Below, piece by piece: positions 49,280 to 62,188 of a stretch of 64,000 bases of DNA (position 1 is its first letter; every line of letters begins with the position of its first letter). The stretch is from Panagrolaimus kolymaensis (Eukaryota; Nematoda; Chromadorea; Rhabditida; Panagrolaimidae). The stretch covers positions 2,418,001-2,482,000 of the forward strand of contig JAJQJQ010000005.1 of NCBI GenBank assembly GCA_028622995.1, given 5' to 3'. The position numbers were made by a program, and so were the translations under genes. The notes beneath the pieces are model-generated. The model was not told where the DNA came from, did no database searches, and saw only the letters and a program-made list of their open reading frames with translations.

Positions 49280-52200
49280 TTAGCTTCGAAGTTTTTTAGG
49301 TGGCGGTTCAAGAGTTGTTTCTTCGTCTGATTCTATCGAGTCATCATCATCACCTTCTGCATCGATATGAATATCAAGGGAAAGAAACATATTACGGAAC
49401 TAAAAAGATATGAATAAAGTTTAAAGCAAAAGAAGAAGAAGAAAACTTACATAAACAAGTTGTTCACAAAGCTTTTTGAGTCCTTCTTCACTCGATCGAT
49501 CAATAAGAACATTAGATTGAAGTTCAGCCAGGGTGAGATCAGGATGGAATACGGAACATTTTTGACGAACGATCAGTTTGTCAGTAGTTTTTGCTAATGA
49601 CGTAGGCTGATATTCCTTGACCAACCTAAAAAAAGAAATGATAATTAATGATAATAATAACAATAAAAGATACCGATCACTCAAATCATAAAGCTTCTGG
49701 AGATAAACTTTGATATAAAGAAGAAGGAAGCATGCTTGACTACCTTTTAAAAGGTTAAAAATTTGACTTTTATCTTCGGGTAATCTTCCTATAAAAACAT
49801 AACAATAGACATTATTGCAAAGTTGGATAAAAAAAACATACGGTATATATTTTCAGCTGTAAATTCATCTTCGTTTTCATTTTCAGGAGGTGAAAGCATT
49901 TCTTTAAAGCTTGTTAGAAATTTCTGTCCAGAAAATGCAAGGATCGGAGCAGCGGAATTGATAACATAAAGTGGTTCATCCATTAATTGATAATTGAAGG
50001 TAACGAGATTATCGGCAATGAAAAGCAATTCTTCCACGCTTGTTTCATTACGTACGTCAGCAACAAACATTTTGATAATATTCTGCAGGAAAATTCTTCG
50101 TTGATTTCGTGTTGTTTTCAAACAAGCATAAAGAGCATGAAGGATGGCGACAGCTTCTGTTGACTTTTTGGGTAAACCATTAACATCGAGATCTAAAAGT
50201 GGTCAATTAACAAACAAATCATTGAATAAGCAAATAATTTATGAAACATGAACATACCATTTACTTTGCTGAGTTTTCTTGCTTTAAAGCCTCTCAAGAC
50301 GTTCTTATTGTTATTCAAGAGATGATAAAGCCCAAAGGTCCATCGAACACCATTCGTTGCTTTTGACGCTAATACTCCATTGTGTTTTCGATCCACTTCT
50401 TTAAGTAATGGTTCAACTGTACTTTGAATTTGTAAAGCAGGATCTGCTGCCATGGCAATCATAGTTGGTAGAAAAGAAACAGGAGTAACAAGATTTTTCA
50501 TTTGATAAACAAGTTGTGAAACAGCAAGACGAACTCCATCATTTCGGTGAAGATAGCTGGCGAGCACATATTTCAAGAATCTTTCGATAATAGATGAGTT
50601 CAAACTTCCACGGGTATCAGCATCAGCAAGATTGTCTTTGAGTAAACCAGTAATTCGTAAGCGATTATCTGAAAAACATGGATAAGCCGAAAATATTAAT
50701 GAATCTCGAAAAAATGTTAGTATGCAAAGTCAAGCTCAAAACTCACATTCTTCTCTTGCTTTGACCATTTTCTCTTCTTCCACAACCAAAAACAAAGTGA
50801 GGTTCTTTAGAACTTGAATTTTCATTTGAGAATGTTTTTCGCCATCTTCGGTGTTTGCTAGCAATTGTTGATACATATTATGAAGTTCATATTTGTCAAA
50901 AAAGCGAGGATATTCAGCACAGAGATGACCAAGAGAAGCTACAGCTTTTTCAGCGATTTCGATGTCGGAAAATTGCGAGAAAGAAAGTAAGTATGAGCAA
51001 ATTATTTCAGGACAATCATCATTAATGCTTTCATCAGTAGCACTATTGTTTGGACTCAGAGTTTTTTGATCAATCAACCGGTCGAAATCAAAGTATCTGC
51101 ACATTATCCCAACAGAAAATATGCATCTCTTCAAATTTGCTTTTTGGTCACTTGATATTGGTGACGATTCATTGCTGCTCAAGGTCATATTCATTCTGCT
51201 AAGAAAAGCTGAAAAATGAAAATCAATGGTAAGGTTATCAAAGCAGGAAAACAGAAAACTAAATTACCTATATATTGAACAAAAAGCTTAGAAACTTCTA
51301 ATTGACCATCTTGCCATCGTTTACAAACAGCACCAAGACACGCCATCGCTGATTGAATAAGAATAATACCTCTCTTTTTGATAGTATCACAAAGTCGTTC
51401 ACTTAAATTCTTCAAAAAGCTTTCAGATGGATCTTCTGTAAATGGAATGACTTTTTCGAGTATTATGATGATTTGATTGACAACATTAACAGGCGTTCTT
51501 GGTTGAATGATGTGATATAATACTTCGGCATGACAAGCAATCAATTGAGGACGAATCCTACTAATAATTGATAAAGCTGTTAAAGTTGAATTTCTTTGTT
51601 GAGGAGAAATTGGTGGTTCTAGAGCATAATCAAGATCAGGATTGAACACATAATATACGAAAGTATCAGCTATTTGTTCAGCAGCTTTTTGAACTTTCCT
51701 ATCGATCCCTTCTTTATTGAAAACAAACGTGAAGAACATTTCGATGCCTTTGGTGTAATCTAACAAATGATTGAAGGTGTTGATGAGAGACAGGACTTTT
51801 TCATGAAGCAAATCATCGTCAAAGATCGGAGTAAACCAGAATGATATTAACATATCAAGAGCAAGCTTTCGAACACCATCTTCTTCATCAGAAACTCGAC
51901 GAACAATTTTAGAGAGGATTTCAGCTTTCAATGGATTACCAGGATCATTATCAATATGATCACGAAATATTCGAATGACACGTTTACGTACAGCAATACC
52001 AGTATCCTAAAGGAAATGTGCAAGGTAATAAGTAGCAAAAAAAAGATAAACGACTTACAAGAATTCTATCACACAGGATTGTATAATAATCATCAAAATG
52101 ATTAGGATATGAGATCAAGTACTTTCCAAGCAGTTCAATAATGGCTTCTCGAATAAGCCCATTTCGATCCATCATTCTTGATTTAACAATACGTTGAACT

Positions 52201-52420
52201 TCAGGCATATCGAATACTTCCGAATTCGCTTCAATAAGCTGCGATAAACTTTTGATTGCTTTCTTCCTTTTGGAGACAAGTTCATCGGATTGGATTTCTT
52301 TACAAAGCGAATGAATTGATTTCGGTTTCACAGATGCTTCTAAAAAATAGAAATATTATAATTTGCTAATTATAAAAATTTAAGCTTATACAAACCTTCA
52401 GTTTCAGTTTTCATTTTCAT
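49280..52420 (-). CDS. NIPBL/SCC2-like C-terminal half, second copy
   Basis: Second copy of 35987-39127, nine exons shifted by 13,293 bases (first 52396-52420, last 49280-49399), 892 residues, same translation. If the duplication is real, dosage of this partial cohesin-loader protein would be doubled. Confidence 0.88.
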
Positions 52421-52901
52421 TTGTTATTATTCAGCACAAAAAAAGTTGAAAGTAAATTCTTCGATAAAGGTTTTGATTAAAAATGAAAGAACTTTAATTT
52501 TTGTTTTTTTTGAAAAGCATCCATTCAGCTTTTCGTGGTGATGTGCCTTGAATGACCATAAAGATACAGTATATGAATCGCACAATGGCGGCGAATTAAA
52601 ATTGATTAATTCAAAGACCTTTGAATTCGCTAATCAGCAACAGCTTGCTTGGGTTTCAATAATAAAATTGTTTTCGAAGTAATCAACTGATAAACATTTT
52701 TAAATTTTACATCCTCTATTTTAGACTAGACCAAATTAAAATTTTTTACTCTTCAAGTCCTAAAGTTTCGAAAGCTGCAATGATCCATGACTTATCTCGT
52801 CATAGAAAATCAACTATTTGCTTTCCAACGCAATTAATTTTACAGTCATTTATTAAAAATACAAATATTTTACAAATAAAATGGCAGACATTAAAAAATT
52901 A

Positions 52902-55102
52902 TTATTTTGGTTTGAAATAAGCACTTTGATTTTCAGCTGCTGATGGTGGTGGTTGATTGGAGTTTTGAGATTTCAAAGATGCATTTTTGATTGTTGGACC
53001 ATTTGTTGGAACTGCAAAATAAACACTATCATTTCGTTCAAGAACATTTTCATCCTTTGTTTTGTCTGCTTCTGGTGGAGGTGCTTGAACTTTTGGAGGT
53101 TGTTGAGATTTTGGATTAGGTAAAACAGTCTGAAAACAAAATTTTGAAAGATATTTAAAACAAGCAAAACTCACTTTAACTCTTGCATCATCACCATCTT
53201 TTTGTTCTTTGCTACTATCAGGAGGAGGTACAGTACGACTTTTCTCTGTTCCAAAATTAACTTTTGCAGGTTGAGATTTTGAAGGTGGTAAAACAGCCTA
53301 AAACGTACATCTTTATAAGCTGAAACTTTTTAACAACCAAAAACTCACTTGTTGTTCGTTCTTTGCTTTGTCAATTTCAGGAGAAGTTGGTTCAACTTTT
53401 GGAGATGGTGAAGATTGAGGATTTGGAGAAGGTAAAAATATCTGAAAGCCACATTTGGATAAGTTTATCTTTAATAAACAAAAAAACTCACTTCAACTCC
53501 TGAACCAGCGCTACCATCTTTTTGTTCTTTAACATCATCAGGAGGAGGTACTGTGCGACATTTTTCTGTTCCGAAATTAAAAGCTGTTGGATTTTTAACG
53601 CATTGATTGAATTCAAAGTCACTTCTTGTTTGATTTAGATTTTCAGGAACAGGTGGCAACTAAAAATGGTAATGTTAAGAATACGAAAGCAATGAATAAA
53701 TACATACATCAGCAGTAGGCTTAAAATCCCATGGAGAATTAAAAACACAATTTTTGAGTTTCGCTTCTTCGGTTAAAGCATCTTTGAAAAATGAATAATT
53801 TGGAACTTTGGCATCTGTTTCATTGATGGCACCAGCAAAAGCTTGAAATGGTCGTGGCATTACAGTATAACGATGATACACTATAAAAGAAGTGATGATA
53901 AGTTAAAATTCGTATAAAAACCAAGAGGAAGTAACTTACATTCACCTCTCATCAATTTATCTTTCATTTCAGCCATTTGAGCTGATTTAAGACGTTTATC
54001 AGATGACCATGGAAGAAAATGAGGATGAAATATATCACAAGTAATGTAAAACCAAGATTCCAAATCATCTCGACGATTATACGGTGCACCATTATGTTGA
54101 CATCGAGGAGCATAGCGATCAAAAACTTGTGGCTGACTAAAAGTTAAAAGTTAGTAAAAAAAAGCGTTGAGCAGTAACATAATTTGAAAATGAATGCATA
54201 TGTTGCCATTTTTAGCAGACAAAACAAACTTACGTTCGAGTGATGGTTGTTTCAGCACGTGAAGGATTTGCCATTCTTGCAAATGAAAAATTGATCAAAA
54301 ATAAAGTATATCTTTCACGAGGTTTAAGACCAGTTATAAAAGTTCGAGGACGAATTCGACAATGAATAAAACCAAGTTGATGAATTTGTTCAATTGCATT
54401 TAACATTTGTAAGCTTAAATCCAATGCTGTTTGATAGCTAAAAAAACAAACTAGTTAATATCATTTCCAAGAAACAAAAAGAATAACAAAATCAATTTTA
54501 TAATGTTCTAAAAACTACTTACTTTGGAACTTTTTCATCCGATAAAACATTAGCAAGACTTTCACCACCAAGAGTCATAAACAAGAATTGTCCATCCGAG
54601 CATTCACCATAATCATAAATATTAAAAAATCGAAGATCTTCTTTATCTAATTTCTTTGATAAAATTGAAAGTTCTTGATATACGTGAGCTTCATGTCGAA
54701 GAATGGTGGCTTTTCCAGTATCTGTTGGTAAATGAGCTTTCATACCCAAAACTTTATCATCTTTATTTCGACGAACTTCAAAAATATTTGACATTCGACC
54801 TTTGGCAATTTCACGAGCAATTACATAGCTAAAAATAAATGGAGGTAATTAGACGTACAATTCATTTAAAAACAAACATACCTATACTTTTTTGTTTCAA
54901 CTTCATGTCCAACAGTGATTGAATTTTCAGCTTTCTTCTTTTTTAAATCTTCCATTTCTGTTACAATTCTTTGTCGTGCACTATCGGTATCAGGTGGAGG
55001 TTCAGTTGGTTGAGTTGTTTCCGTATGAATTGGAGGACGTGATGAATTATTATTATTTCCAGCTCGTTTTGAGTTTCGACGACGTTGACCAGGCATACTC
55101 AT
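52902..55102 (-). CDS. TTBK-like pseudokinase, second copy
   Basis: Second copy of 39609-41809, nine exons shifted by 13,293 bases, 570 residues, same replaced catalytic motifs (HCRIRPRT and NFS) and the same tail repeats. Confidence 0.82.
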
Positions 55103-55577
55103 ATTTTTTCTTTTGTGTTCAAACAACAACCAGCCGTTGAATGAAGCAACCTCGTTTCAAAAGATGAGCAACAATAATCAAAAATGAGAAAAGCCATCAA
55201 AGTTTTCATTTATTCAAAACAGTTGCGTTGGTCGTTGAAAAATTAGCATAACCATGTGAAGATTCTTCCATCATTACGTTGGTGATCCTAAAATCATTGT
55301 TGTTGGTTCTTTTTTTTCTCCAATAAAATTGCGACGAGTGTTTTTAACCGCTGCAAATTGTTTTATCGTTTGATTAGTAAATGGGCGCCAAAAAAAATAT
55401 CCGCCTGAATGGTACTTTTGCGAGGCTACTGTATTTTTGCTTTTTTCGTTGTCCAATTTGTCATTCAACTAAAAATCCTAACACAGCCAAAATAAAAAAA
55501 CAAGCATTTTTTGTTTTTTTTATGCGTGTTTTACTTCTTCAGTAATAACTTTATTTGTGTTTGTTTTTCAGCCAATT

Positions 55578-55759
55578 ATGAGCTTGCTACTGATCTTATT
55601 CTTTCTAATTATTATGAAACTATGCTTACTACGTTTCTTTCTATCTCAACTTAGAAAATTAAGAACATCCAAAGTAAGAATAAACAGAGGCATAGTCGAG
55701 TAAGTTTTCTTATAATCGTAATATTTTTTACTATAGTATTTTTTTTCAGAATGGTCTAA
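55578..55759 (+). CDS. possible membrane mini-peptide or leader, second copy
   Basis: Second copy of 42285-42466 (exons 55578-55699 and 55750-55759), identical. The same doubt applies: it may be 5' leader sequence of the PMP3 gene that follows. Confidence 0.3.
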
Positions 55760-56147
55760 TAACAATGGAATGCCTTAATGCTATGTAATTATGTGATTAA
55801 CTTTATAATATGTTCTTATGCTGTATTTGACTGATTTATTCTAACTCCATGTTTCTTACTAACGGTATGTTTTTTAAACAAGAGATTTGACCTTGCTTCA
55901 AAATCTTAGATACTTCATTTTCAACACGGGCTTGCTTTTGAGGATGCTTTTCACTTTTTGTTAGCAATTTTTAACCTCGCAAAAAATTGCATAAATTTTT
56001 GCATCTTACGGAAAATGCATGATAAATTTGCATACAAAAATTAGAGTATTTTTCTCATAGTTCTTTTTTTTTCCTTTTCAGAATCATCATCATTTGTTGG
56101 AATCTTGTGCTGAATCGTTCGTTGGTTTCAATCATCTGCTCTGAAAA

Positions 56148-56432
56148 ATGGTCGACGGTTACACTTGCATCTGTCTCATCGTCGCCTGGTTTCTTCCACC
56201 ATTAGGTCTATATCTTAAAATTCAAAAGTGTAACAAAACTATTTGCCTCAACATCTGTTTAACCTTTTGTTTCGTCATTCCTGGTCTTATTCATGCTTTC
56301 ATCGTCATTTTGAAAACTCCAAATAATGGTAATAATGGTTTCAATAATGGTGGTAATATGGGTGGCAATAATGGTGGTAATATGGGTGGTAATAATGGCG
56401 GCAATTATGGCAATAATGGTAATAAGAAATAG
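56148..56432 (+). CDS. PMP3/UPF0057-family protein, second copy
   Basis: Second copy of 42855-43139, identical 94-residue translation including the Asn/Gly-rich tail. Confidence 0.92.
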   Translation: MVDGYTCICLIVAWFLPPLGLYLKIQKCNKTICLNICLTFCFVIPGLIHAFIVILKTPNNGNNGFNNGGNMGGNNGGNMGGNNGGNYGNNGNKK

Positions 56433-57265
56433 TGTATATGCTGATGGTTTCTCAACTTGAACGTTCTTCACCTGATTCCGACTTTATTATGTTTTCTTTG
56501 TATTTGGTGGTACGATTTCATGGTTGCTGTAGAATAAATTAATTATATATTTTCTTGTCTTTGTTGTTTTACTTTTGGGTTTTTGTTTAACTACAGTTCT
56601 TTGAGGTTATGTATGGTCAACTAAAGCTGCGAGCATTAGCCGTTATTAGCCATTGTCATTAGGCAGCATAGTTGTCATTCCAGAAACATTTGAATTATAA
56701 AGGAATAATATTAGGTGTTTATGCTGATTCGGTAGCCTTACAAATAACGATATTAGTGTTTAGTTGTCTTTGTTAAATTGCTGCATAGCGTACAGGTTTC
56801 ACAGAGATGTTTGCAAAATATGCTTTGATTAACCTGTTATCCTGAATGTTATTATTTTTATGACTTTCTCTAGTGGTTAATCATTGTTCCACGAAGTTCT
56901 TAGCTTAAGCTAACACGCTTTAGTAACTTTGCCGTTCAATTAGAGATTGTTATGCTGGACAATTTACTGGCACACATTTGTTTTCTTGCTACAGGTTTGT
57001 CTTTAAGCTCTATTGCAAAACCACATTTTCTTGAAACTCTAAGTTGTGTTAAAACTTTGCTATCACCTTCAGAGGTAAAAAAGTTACTGGTGGATAATGC
57101 ATACTCAACTTGCAATAATGTTTGTGATTTCAGGTTTGGTGATATTCCATCATATACGAGCAATTCATAAAAGTACATTGTAAGCATTAAAGTTTAATCA
57201 TTTATTAAAACTACCATATTCAATTTCAAGCAAAAATACATACATAAACTTTCAAAGAATCATAG

Positions 57266-57861
57266 TTAATCATGTTCAACATCAAATGTTCCATTATCAG
57301 CAATTTTATTGTCGACATTCCATTTATTTAAAGATGCATCATATTTTGCCTTTTCAGTTTTATATTGTTCATCAGGTTTCATCTTTTGTCGAATAGATTT
57401 GAATCTTCCCATACAACTAATAATAGGTTCACATTGACGTTGAGTTTGTTTCCATTGTTTTAGTTGTTGATTAACTTCAAGCCAAATATCTTTATCTTCT
57501 TTATCCCATTTGTCATAGTTTTCAGGATTTTTACGCTTTTTTTTTTTATGAGCTAAAAAAACATGCAGTTTAGAAATTGATTACTTTAAAGGCGATTAAA
57601 GTTGTAATGAAATAAAAAACAACATACTTGTTTTACCGCCATGAGAATTTTTTGTTCCACTAATCTTTTTTCCACCACTCGTTTTTCCATTTGAAGCATC
57701 ACTTGGCTTTGTATTGTTGTTGTTGTTTACGCTAATTGATTGAGTTGGCTGTATTGTTGCAGGAGGCACAACCTAAAATTGAAACAACAAGTAATAAACA
57801 ATATTTTCTGAATGGTAAAGAAATAAAAAGAAAAAAAACTTACTGATTCAGTAGCAGCCAT
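57266..57861 (-). CDS. small Lys-rich protein, possibly HMG-box-like
   Basis: Exons 57844-57861, 57628-57772 and 57266-57552 give 149 residues in frame. The N-terminal third is Ser/Asn/Gly/Lys-rich and disordered-looking (TKPSDASNGKTSGGKKISG). The C-terminal part begins with a basic run (HKKKKRKNPENYDKWDKED), followed by amphipathic helices (WLEVNQQLKQWKQTQ, then MKPDEQYKTEKAKYDASLNK). The last block resembles the third helix of an HMG box, where Glu/Lys-rich text precedes a Tyr, but the first two helices do not clearly fit, so nuclear DNA binding is only a guess. Its stop codon lies inside the 13.3 kb repeat unit. It is therefore the gene that originally flanked the unit, and copy 1 kept only its last few bases. 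Confidence 0.55.
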
Positions 57862-58639
57862 CTCTAAAAGCAACAAGTTTACAATAAGCAACAAATAAAA
57901 AGTGAGAAATCAAAATGTTGCAATTTCAAAAGATAGGGAACTCTTTCATTCGCGTTTTAGAAGGTTAGCATGGGAAAGAAAATATTTATTTATTCAAATT
58001 TGTAATTTTTGGGTTTAAAAATTTTGAAACAAAAAAGTGAATGCATTTTTTTTTTGCAAAAAATATCAAAGAGTTTGTTGTCGAAATTTTTTATCTTGCT
58101 CAGATTTACTACTGTAGAAAATGACTCGTTTTCACTTTACGATGTTGTTTTTTTGCTTTGTTCATCGGTGTTATTTAGTTTTTTCAAAAAGGTTTTTCTT
58201 TTTCTTTTTTCTTTTTTTCAGATGAATGAGTCAGTTAACTCACCTTTAAATTTTTAAACATCTTCTTTATTCGAATTTCTGAATAATCCGTATTTTAATT
58301 TATGCGTCGCTAAAAAAAATTTCTTGGAACTTTTTTTTTGATAATCTCCATACATAATTTTAATTTTGCTCGTTGATACTTCCTTCTTTTACTCTTGTTT
58401 TTTTTTTATGAAACTTTGATCCATCAATAAAAACTTTTTTTAAATGTATTTTTCGTTTGTTTTTATTTGTGATCGCTTTGTTAATAAAATTTTCAATCAA
58501 TATTCTTTTTTTGGTGTTGTTGAATGTGACCAAAAAAAAATAAAAACAAAAAATAAATATGTTTGGTTATAGAGACCTGGTTATAAATATTAAGCTAATA
58601 TTAACATTATTACTTTATTTTTGATTACATAAATGAAAA
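57862..58639. other. divergent promoter region
   Basis: T/A-rich sequence between the small Lys-rich gene (-) and the transporter gene (+). No motif recognised; the open frame at 58009-58257 is low-complexity. Confidence 0.45.
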
Positions 58640-61067
58640 ATGTCATTTCATCGGAAATCTGTAGTAGATGAAGAAAATCAAACCAATGATGATTGTTTTG
58701 AAGAAAATAAAATTGCAATGGCTGAAATAAAGTTGGAGGATAAAGAAGATGAAGATGTCCATCCTGAACTTTCTCCTCCACCACCGCCAATTTCTAAACC
58801 TCCTATTGTCATCGTCGCTGATGGTAGCGAAAGTGAAGAAAATGACAGCGATGCATTTTCTGAATTAGATTTTAAAATGAATGGACCTATGAATTATGTT
58901 CATAATACTCAAACATCTTTTACCACATTTATGGAATCCCATTTAATCCAAATCCGATGGATTCTTTTAGCAGGATTTTTTGTGCTCTTTCATGCTTTTC
59001 TTGGTTTGTTGTTTAAATTTTTTTTGTTTGAAATTTGTGATATTATCTTTAACAAATTTTTAGTCTCTGCATTGATTCACGATTTTGAAAAAGCCCAAAC
59101 TTTATTGTATTTTACTTTCGTTGCTTGGGTTTTAACAATTTATTATAAATTTCTTAAACCTAAATTTGGAAAAACTATCGAAGATAATGTTTTTGCACCA
59201 AGTAATCAAATATTTGATCGATTGTGGAAGAAAGTATACTTCAAACTGTGGGTTTTCTCCATCCTTATTACCACCACGCAAGCAATTAAATAGTCACAAT
59301 TAACATATTTTTTTAGAGCATTTTATTCCCTTCTAATTTCTTCAATAGCAACATTCCTTTACTTTGATACTAAAAATGATCGCTCTCGTTTGAATGGATT
59401 ACGGGGAATGGCATTTTACATTGCTTTTATGTTCATCTTTTCAAAATCTCCTAGTCGAATTCGTTGGAGACCAATCATTTGGGGTTTTATAATGCAATTT
59501 ATTTTTGGACTTTTAATTCTTCGATGGCAATGGGGCTCATTAAAATTTCAACAAGCATCCCATTATGTTGTGGTATTTCTTGAATTTACTAATTATGGAA
59601 CTAAATTTGTTTATGGATTTCTTACATCACCACCAAATATTTGTGGAATGGATATTATTTTTGCATTTTCTTATCTTCCAGTTATTATTTATTTTGGATC
59701 AGTGGTTGCTGTTTTGTTTTATTATGGCATCATCCAAGCTGTTCTGAAATGGATGGGATGGTTTATGCAAATTACACTTGGTAAATATATTAAATTTTAA
59801 CTTGCTGCTAGTAGCAACCAAGGTCTCTAATGTCTGATACAGTAAACCTTCCATTTTAGGCACAACAGCCCCTGAAAGTTTAAACGCTTGCGCCTGTGTA
59901 TTTATTGGAATTGGTGAAGCTCCATTTTTAATTAAACCATATTTATCTAAAATGACTCTATCAGAAATTCATGCGGTTATGACGAGTGGCTTTTCATGTA
60001 TTGCTGGATCCCTTTTTGTTGCATACATTGGTTTTGGTGCATGTCCGGCATATCTTTTATCCGCTACAGTTATGTCCGCTCCTGGTTCACTTGCATGCTC
60101 AAAATTACTTTTTCCTGAAACAAAGCGTTCAAAATTAGCTAAAATGGAAGATTTAGAACTTCCTAAGGGTAAAGAATCCAATGCGATTGAATGCATTTCT
60201 AATGGCGCCGTTGCTGCGATTCCAATTGTTTTAGCAATCATTGCAAATATTATTGTCTCTTATTGCTTTTTTTAATACTATTATTGGATGGCTTGGAAAT
60301 CTTATTGGTTATGATCATTGGAGTTTAAAACTAGGAGTTGGATATCTTTTTTATCCATTAGCATATTTAATGGGTGTCACACATGATCCAAATGAAACTT
60401 TAATTGTTGCTCGATTAATGGGAATTAAAACTGTTATGAATGAATTTGTTGCATATCAACATTTGGGTAAATTGGTTGCTGATGGATTACTTTCGGTTTG
60501 ATTTCACTTTGGATATGAACATTTTTTGATAATTAACAATGTTGCAGCCTCGATCTGCGATGATTGCAACCTATGCTCTTTGTGGCTTTTCAAACTTTCA
60601 AACCCTTGGAATTGTTCTTGCAATTCTTGGTGGAATGGTTCCACAACGGAAGCAACTTATTTCAAGACTTGCTTTAAGAGCTTTAATGGCTGGCGCAATT
60701 TCCTGTTTTATGACTGCAAGCTTGGCCGGTAAGTTATCGACAAACAGGCATGCATTATTACCGTAAAAAAGGTATTGAAAAGAAAGTTACAAAGCATCTC
60801 AATTTCAATCTTTCATTTGAGTCCAGCTTTTCCATACTCTCTTTGCTGACTAACAAAATCTTTATTGCTTTTTTCTTCCAAAATAGATCATTTTCTTTAG
60901 TAACATCAGCAATGAGTAAAATTATAGGTATTCTTGTGGATAAACCAATCAACTGCCCTGGAGTAAAGCCATCAAATTGTTTTGATATCAATAAATTTAT
61001 GACCATCATGAATAATGCAACTTTATATAACTCAACTTTAATCTTACCAAATCATACTGAACTTTAA
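58640..61067 (+). CDS. concentrative nucleoside transporter (SLC28/CNT), with one frame break
   Basis: CNT proteins import nucleosides across the plasma membrane with sodium or protons. Exons 58640-59247, 59317-59780, 59860-60495, 60548-60728 and 60928-61067 give about 675 residues once one surplus base is discounted, the usual CNT length. A long acidic cytosolic N-terminus (SESEENDSDAFSE) precedes many hydrophobic helices. Family motifs present: TTAPESLNACACVFIGIGEA, PFLIKPYLSKMT, MTSGFSCIAGS and GIKTVMNEFVAYQHLGK (the CNT GxKxxxNEFVA signature), then SNFQTLGIVLAILG. Between about 60252 and 60262 the frame shifts by one (NIIVSYCFF-stop in one frame, SLIAFFNTIIGWLG in the next). No intron can explain a one-base shift. 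The last acceptor (ATTATAG) is weak. Confidence 0.88.
60252..60264 (+). other. apparent one-base frame break inside the transporter
   Basis: The upstream frame reaches a stop at 60273-60275, while the downstream family sequence continues in the frame one base later. Removing one base here restores a continuous CNT helix. Sequencing or assembly error is the simplest reading; a real inactivating insertion is the alternative. Confidence 0.75.
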
Positions 61068-61482
61068 TTTACTTTTATTATTAATTCTTGTAGTTATAAT
61101 CATGATTCATACCATATTTTGTAATGCATTTTCATTAACAGATAAAAGATACTTTATTAACATAACCTGAAATAACAAAACTTGTGTGATAGCATTGTTT
61201 TCGAGTTGAAAGTTTGAATAATTTTAGTAAAAAAATGATATGTATGAAATGGTGATAATTCAGCTAATGGATTTGTACATACAAAGATTAGTTAATGTGA
61301 AACAATGAAGCCGCGATTCAAACTCGAAAGGGAAAATATTGCATCTCAAAACGAAAAATAGCACATTTCTTTCCCCAAAATATTTTTTTGACATCAATCA
61401 TTCATTTCAACTGACTTTCTTCTTCCTGCTTCAAACACCATTCATTATATTTGACCCAAAATTTTTATAAATTTTCTTCATC
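61068..61482. other. intergenic spacer
   Basis: AT-rich spacer between the transporter and proteasome genes, both on the plus strand. No gene or motif recognised beyond T-rich acceptor-like tracts shortly before the next start. Confidence 0.45.
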
Positions 61483-62188
61483 ATGTCGGGAATGCATTTC
61501 TTGCTCGGCTGTAAAACGGATAACTTCATTATCCTTGGATCTGATAAATCTGCATTCAAATATGGTGCCATCAATGTTTCTAATGGTTTGTTGTTTAGTT
61601 GATTTTTCCACTCTTTTACTTTTTGTTTTTTTAGAAAACAACAAAAATGTCAAACTTGGTGAAAATGTAACTATGAGTTGCATCGGTGAAGCTGGTGATG
61701 TCAACAATTTCAAGGATTGGACTCAACGAAATCTCGCTTTATACAACATCCGCCATGGTTATGAACTCAGCCCATATTCAACGCACTTTTGGCTTCGTAA
61801 AAATATTGCTGAAGCTTTACGATCAGAAGATTACTGGCGTGTTGATGTCCTTCTTGGTGGTTATGATGTCAAAGAAAACAAAGCATGGCTCAGCTCTATT
61901 GATTACTTGGGTAATGGAATCGAAAACCAGGTACTTTTTATTAATTTTTCCTCTTTCTTTTCAACACTTTCTCGTTTTAGAACTATCTTTTCCGTGGCTT
62001 TCCTGGACGCTTAAGTTACTCCATCATGGACACTATATCGCAAAGACATGACCCTAGAAGAAGGTGTTGAAGCTGTCAAGAAGTGTATGAAAGAATGCAA
62101 GAAACGTTTCGTCGCCAATTTATCTGCTTTCAACCTACTTGTAATTGATAAAGATGGAACTCGCGCTCTTGATGATTTCGATGTTTGA
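61483..62188 (+). CDS. pbs-4: 20S proteasome subunit beta-4 (PSMB2-like), with one frame break
   Basis: A non-catalytic beta-ring subunit of the 20S proteasome. Exons 61483-61585, 61635-61930 and 61981-62188 give 201 residues, the exact length of human PSMB2, if one base is skipped near 62030-62038. Landmarks: MHFLLGCKTDNFIILGSDKS (beta-fold start without a Thr propeptide site), CIGEAGD, LYNIRHGYELSP, DVLLGGYDVKENKAWL, DYLGNG and VEAVKKCMKECKKRF. The N-terminal frame runs to SYSIMD, then ends in an unrelated tail (QRHDPRRRC-stop). The next frame carries LYRKDMTLEEG through to DDFDV-stop. The subunit is essential in eukaryotes, so a real break without another copy would be surprising. AATAAA lies at 62245-62250. 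Confidence 0.92.

Larger units (their letters stand above)
43977..57269. repeat. 13,293-bp tandem duplication, copy 2
   Basis: Second direct copy of 30684-43976, starting immediately where copy 1 ends, with no spacer. Gene content and order match copy 1, except that the leftmost gene is cut at the junction. The right edge falls within the last sense codon (His-Asp-stop region) of the next gene, at 57266-57861. Confidence 0.97.
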
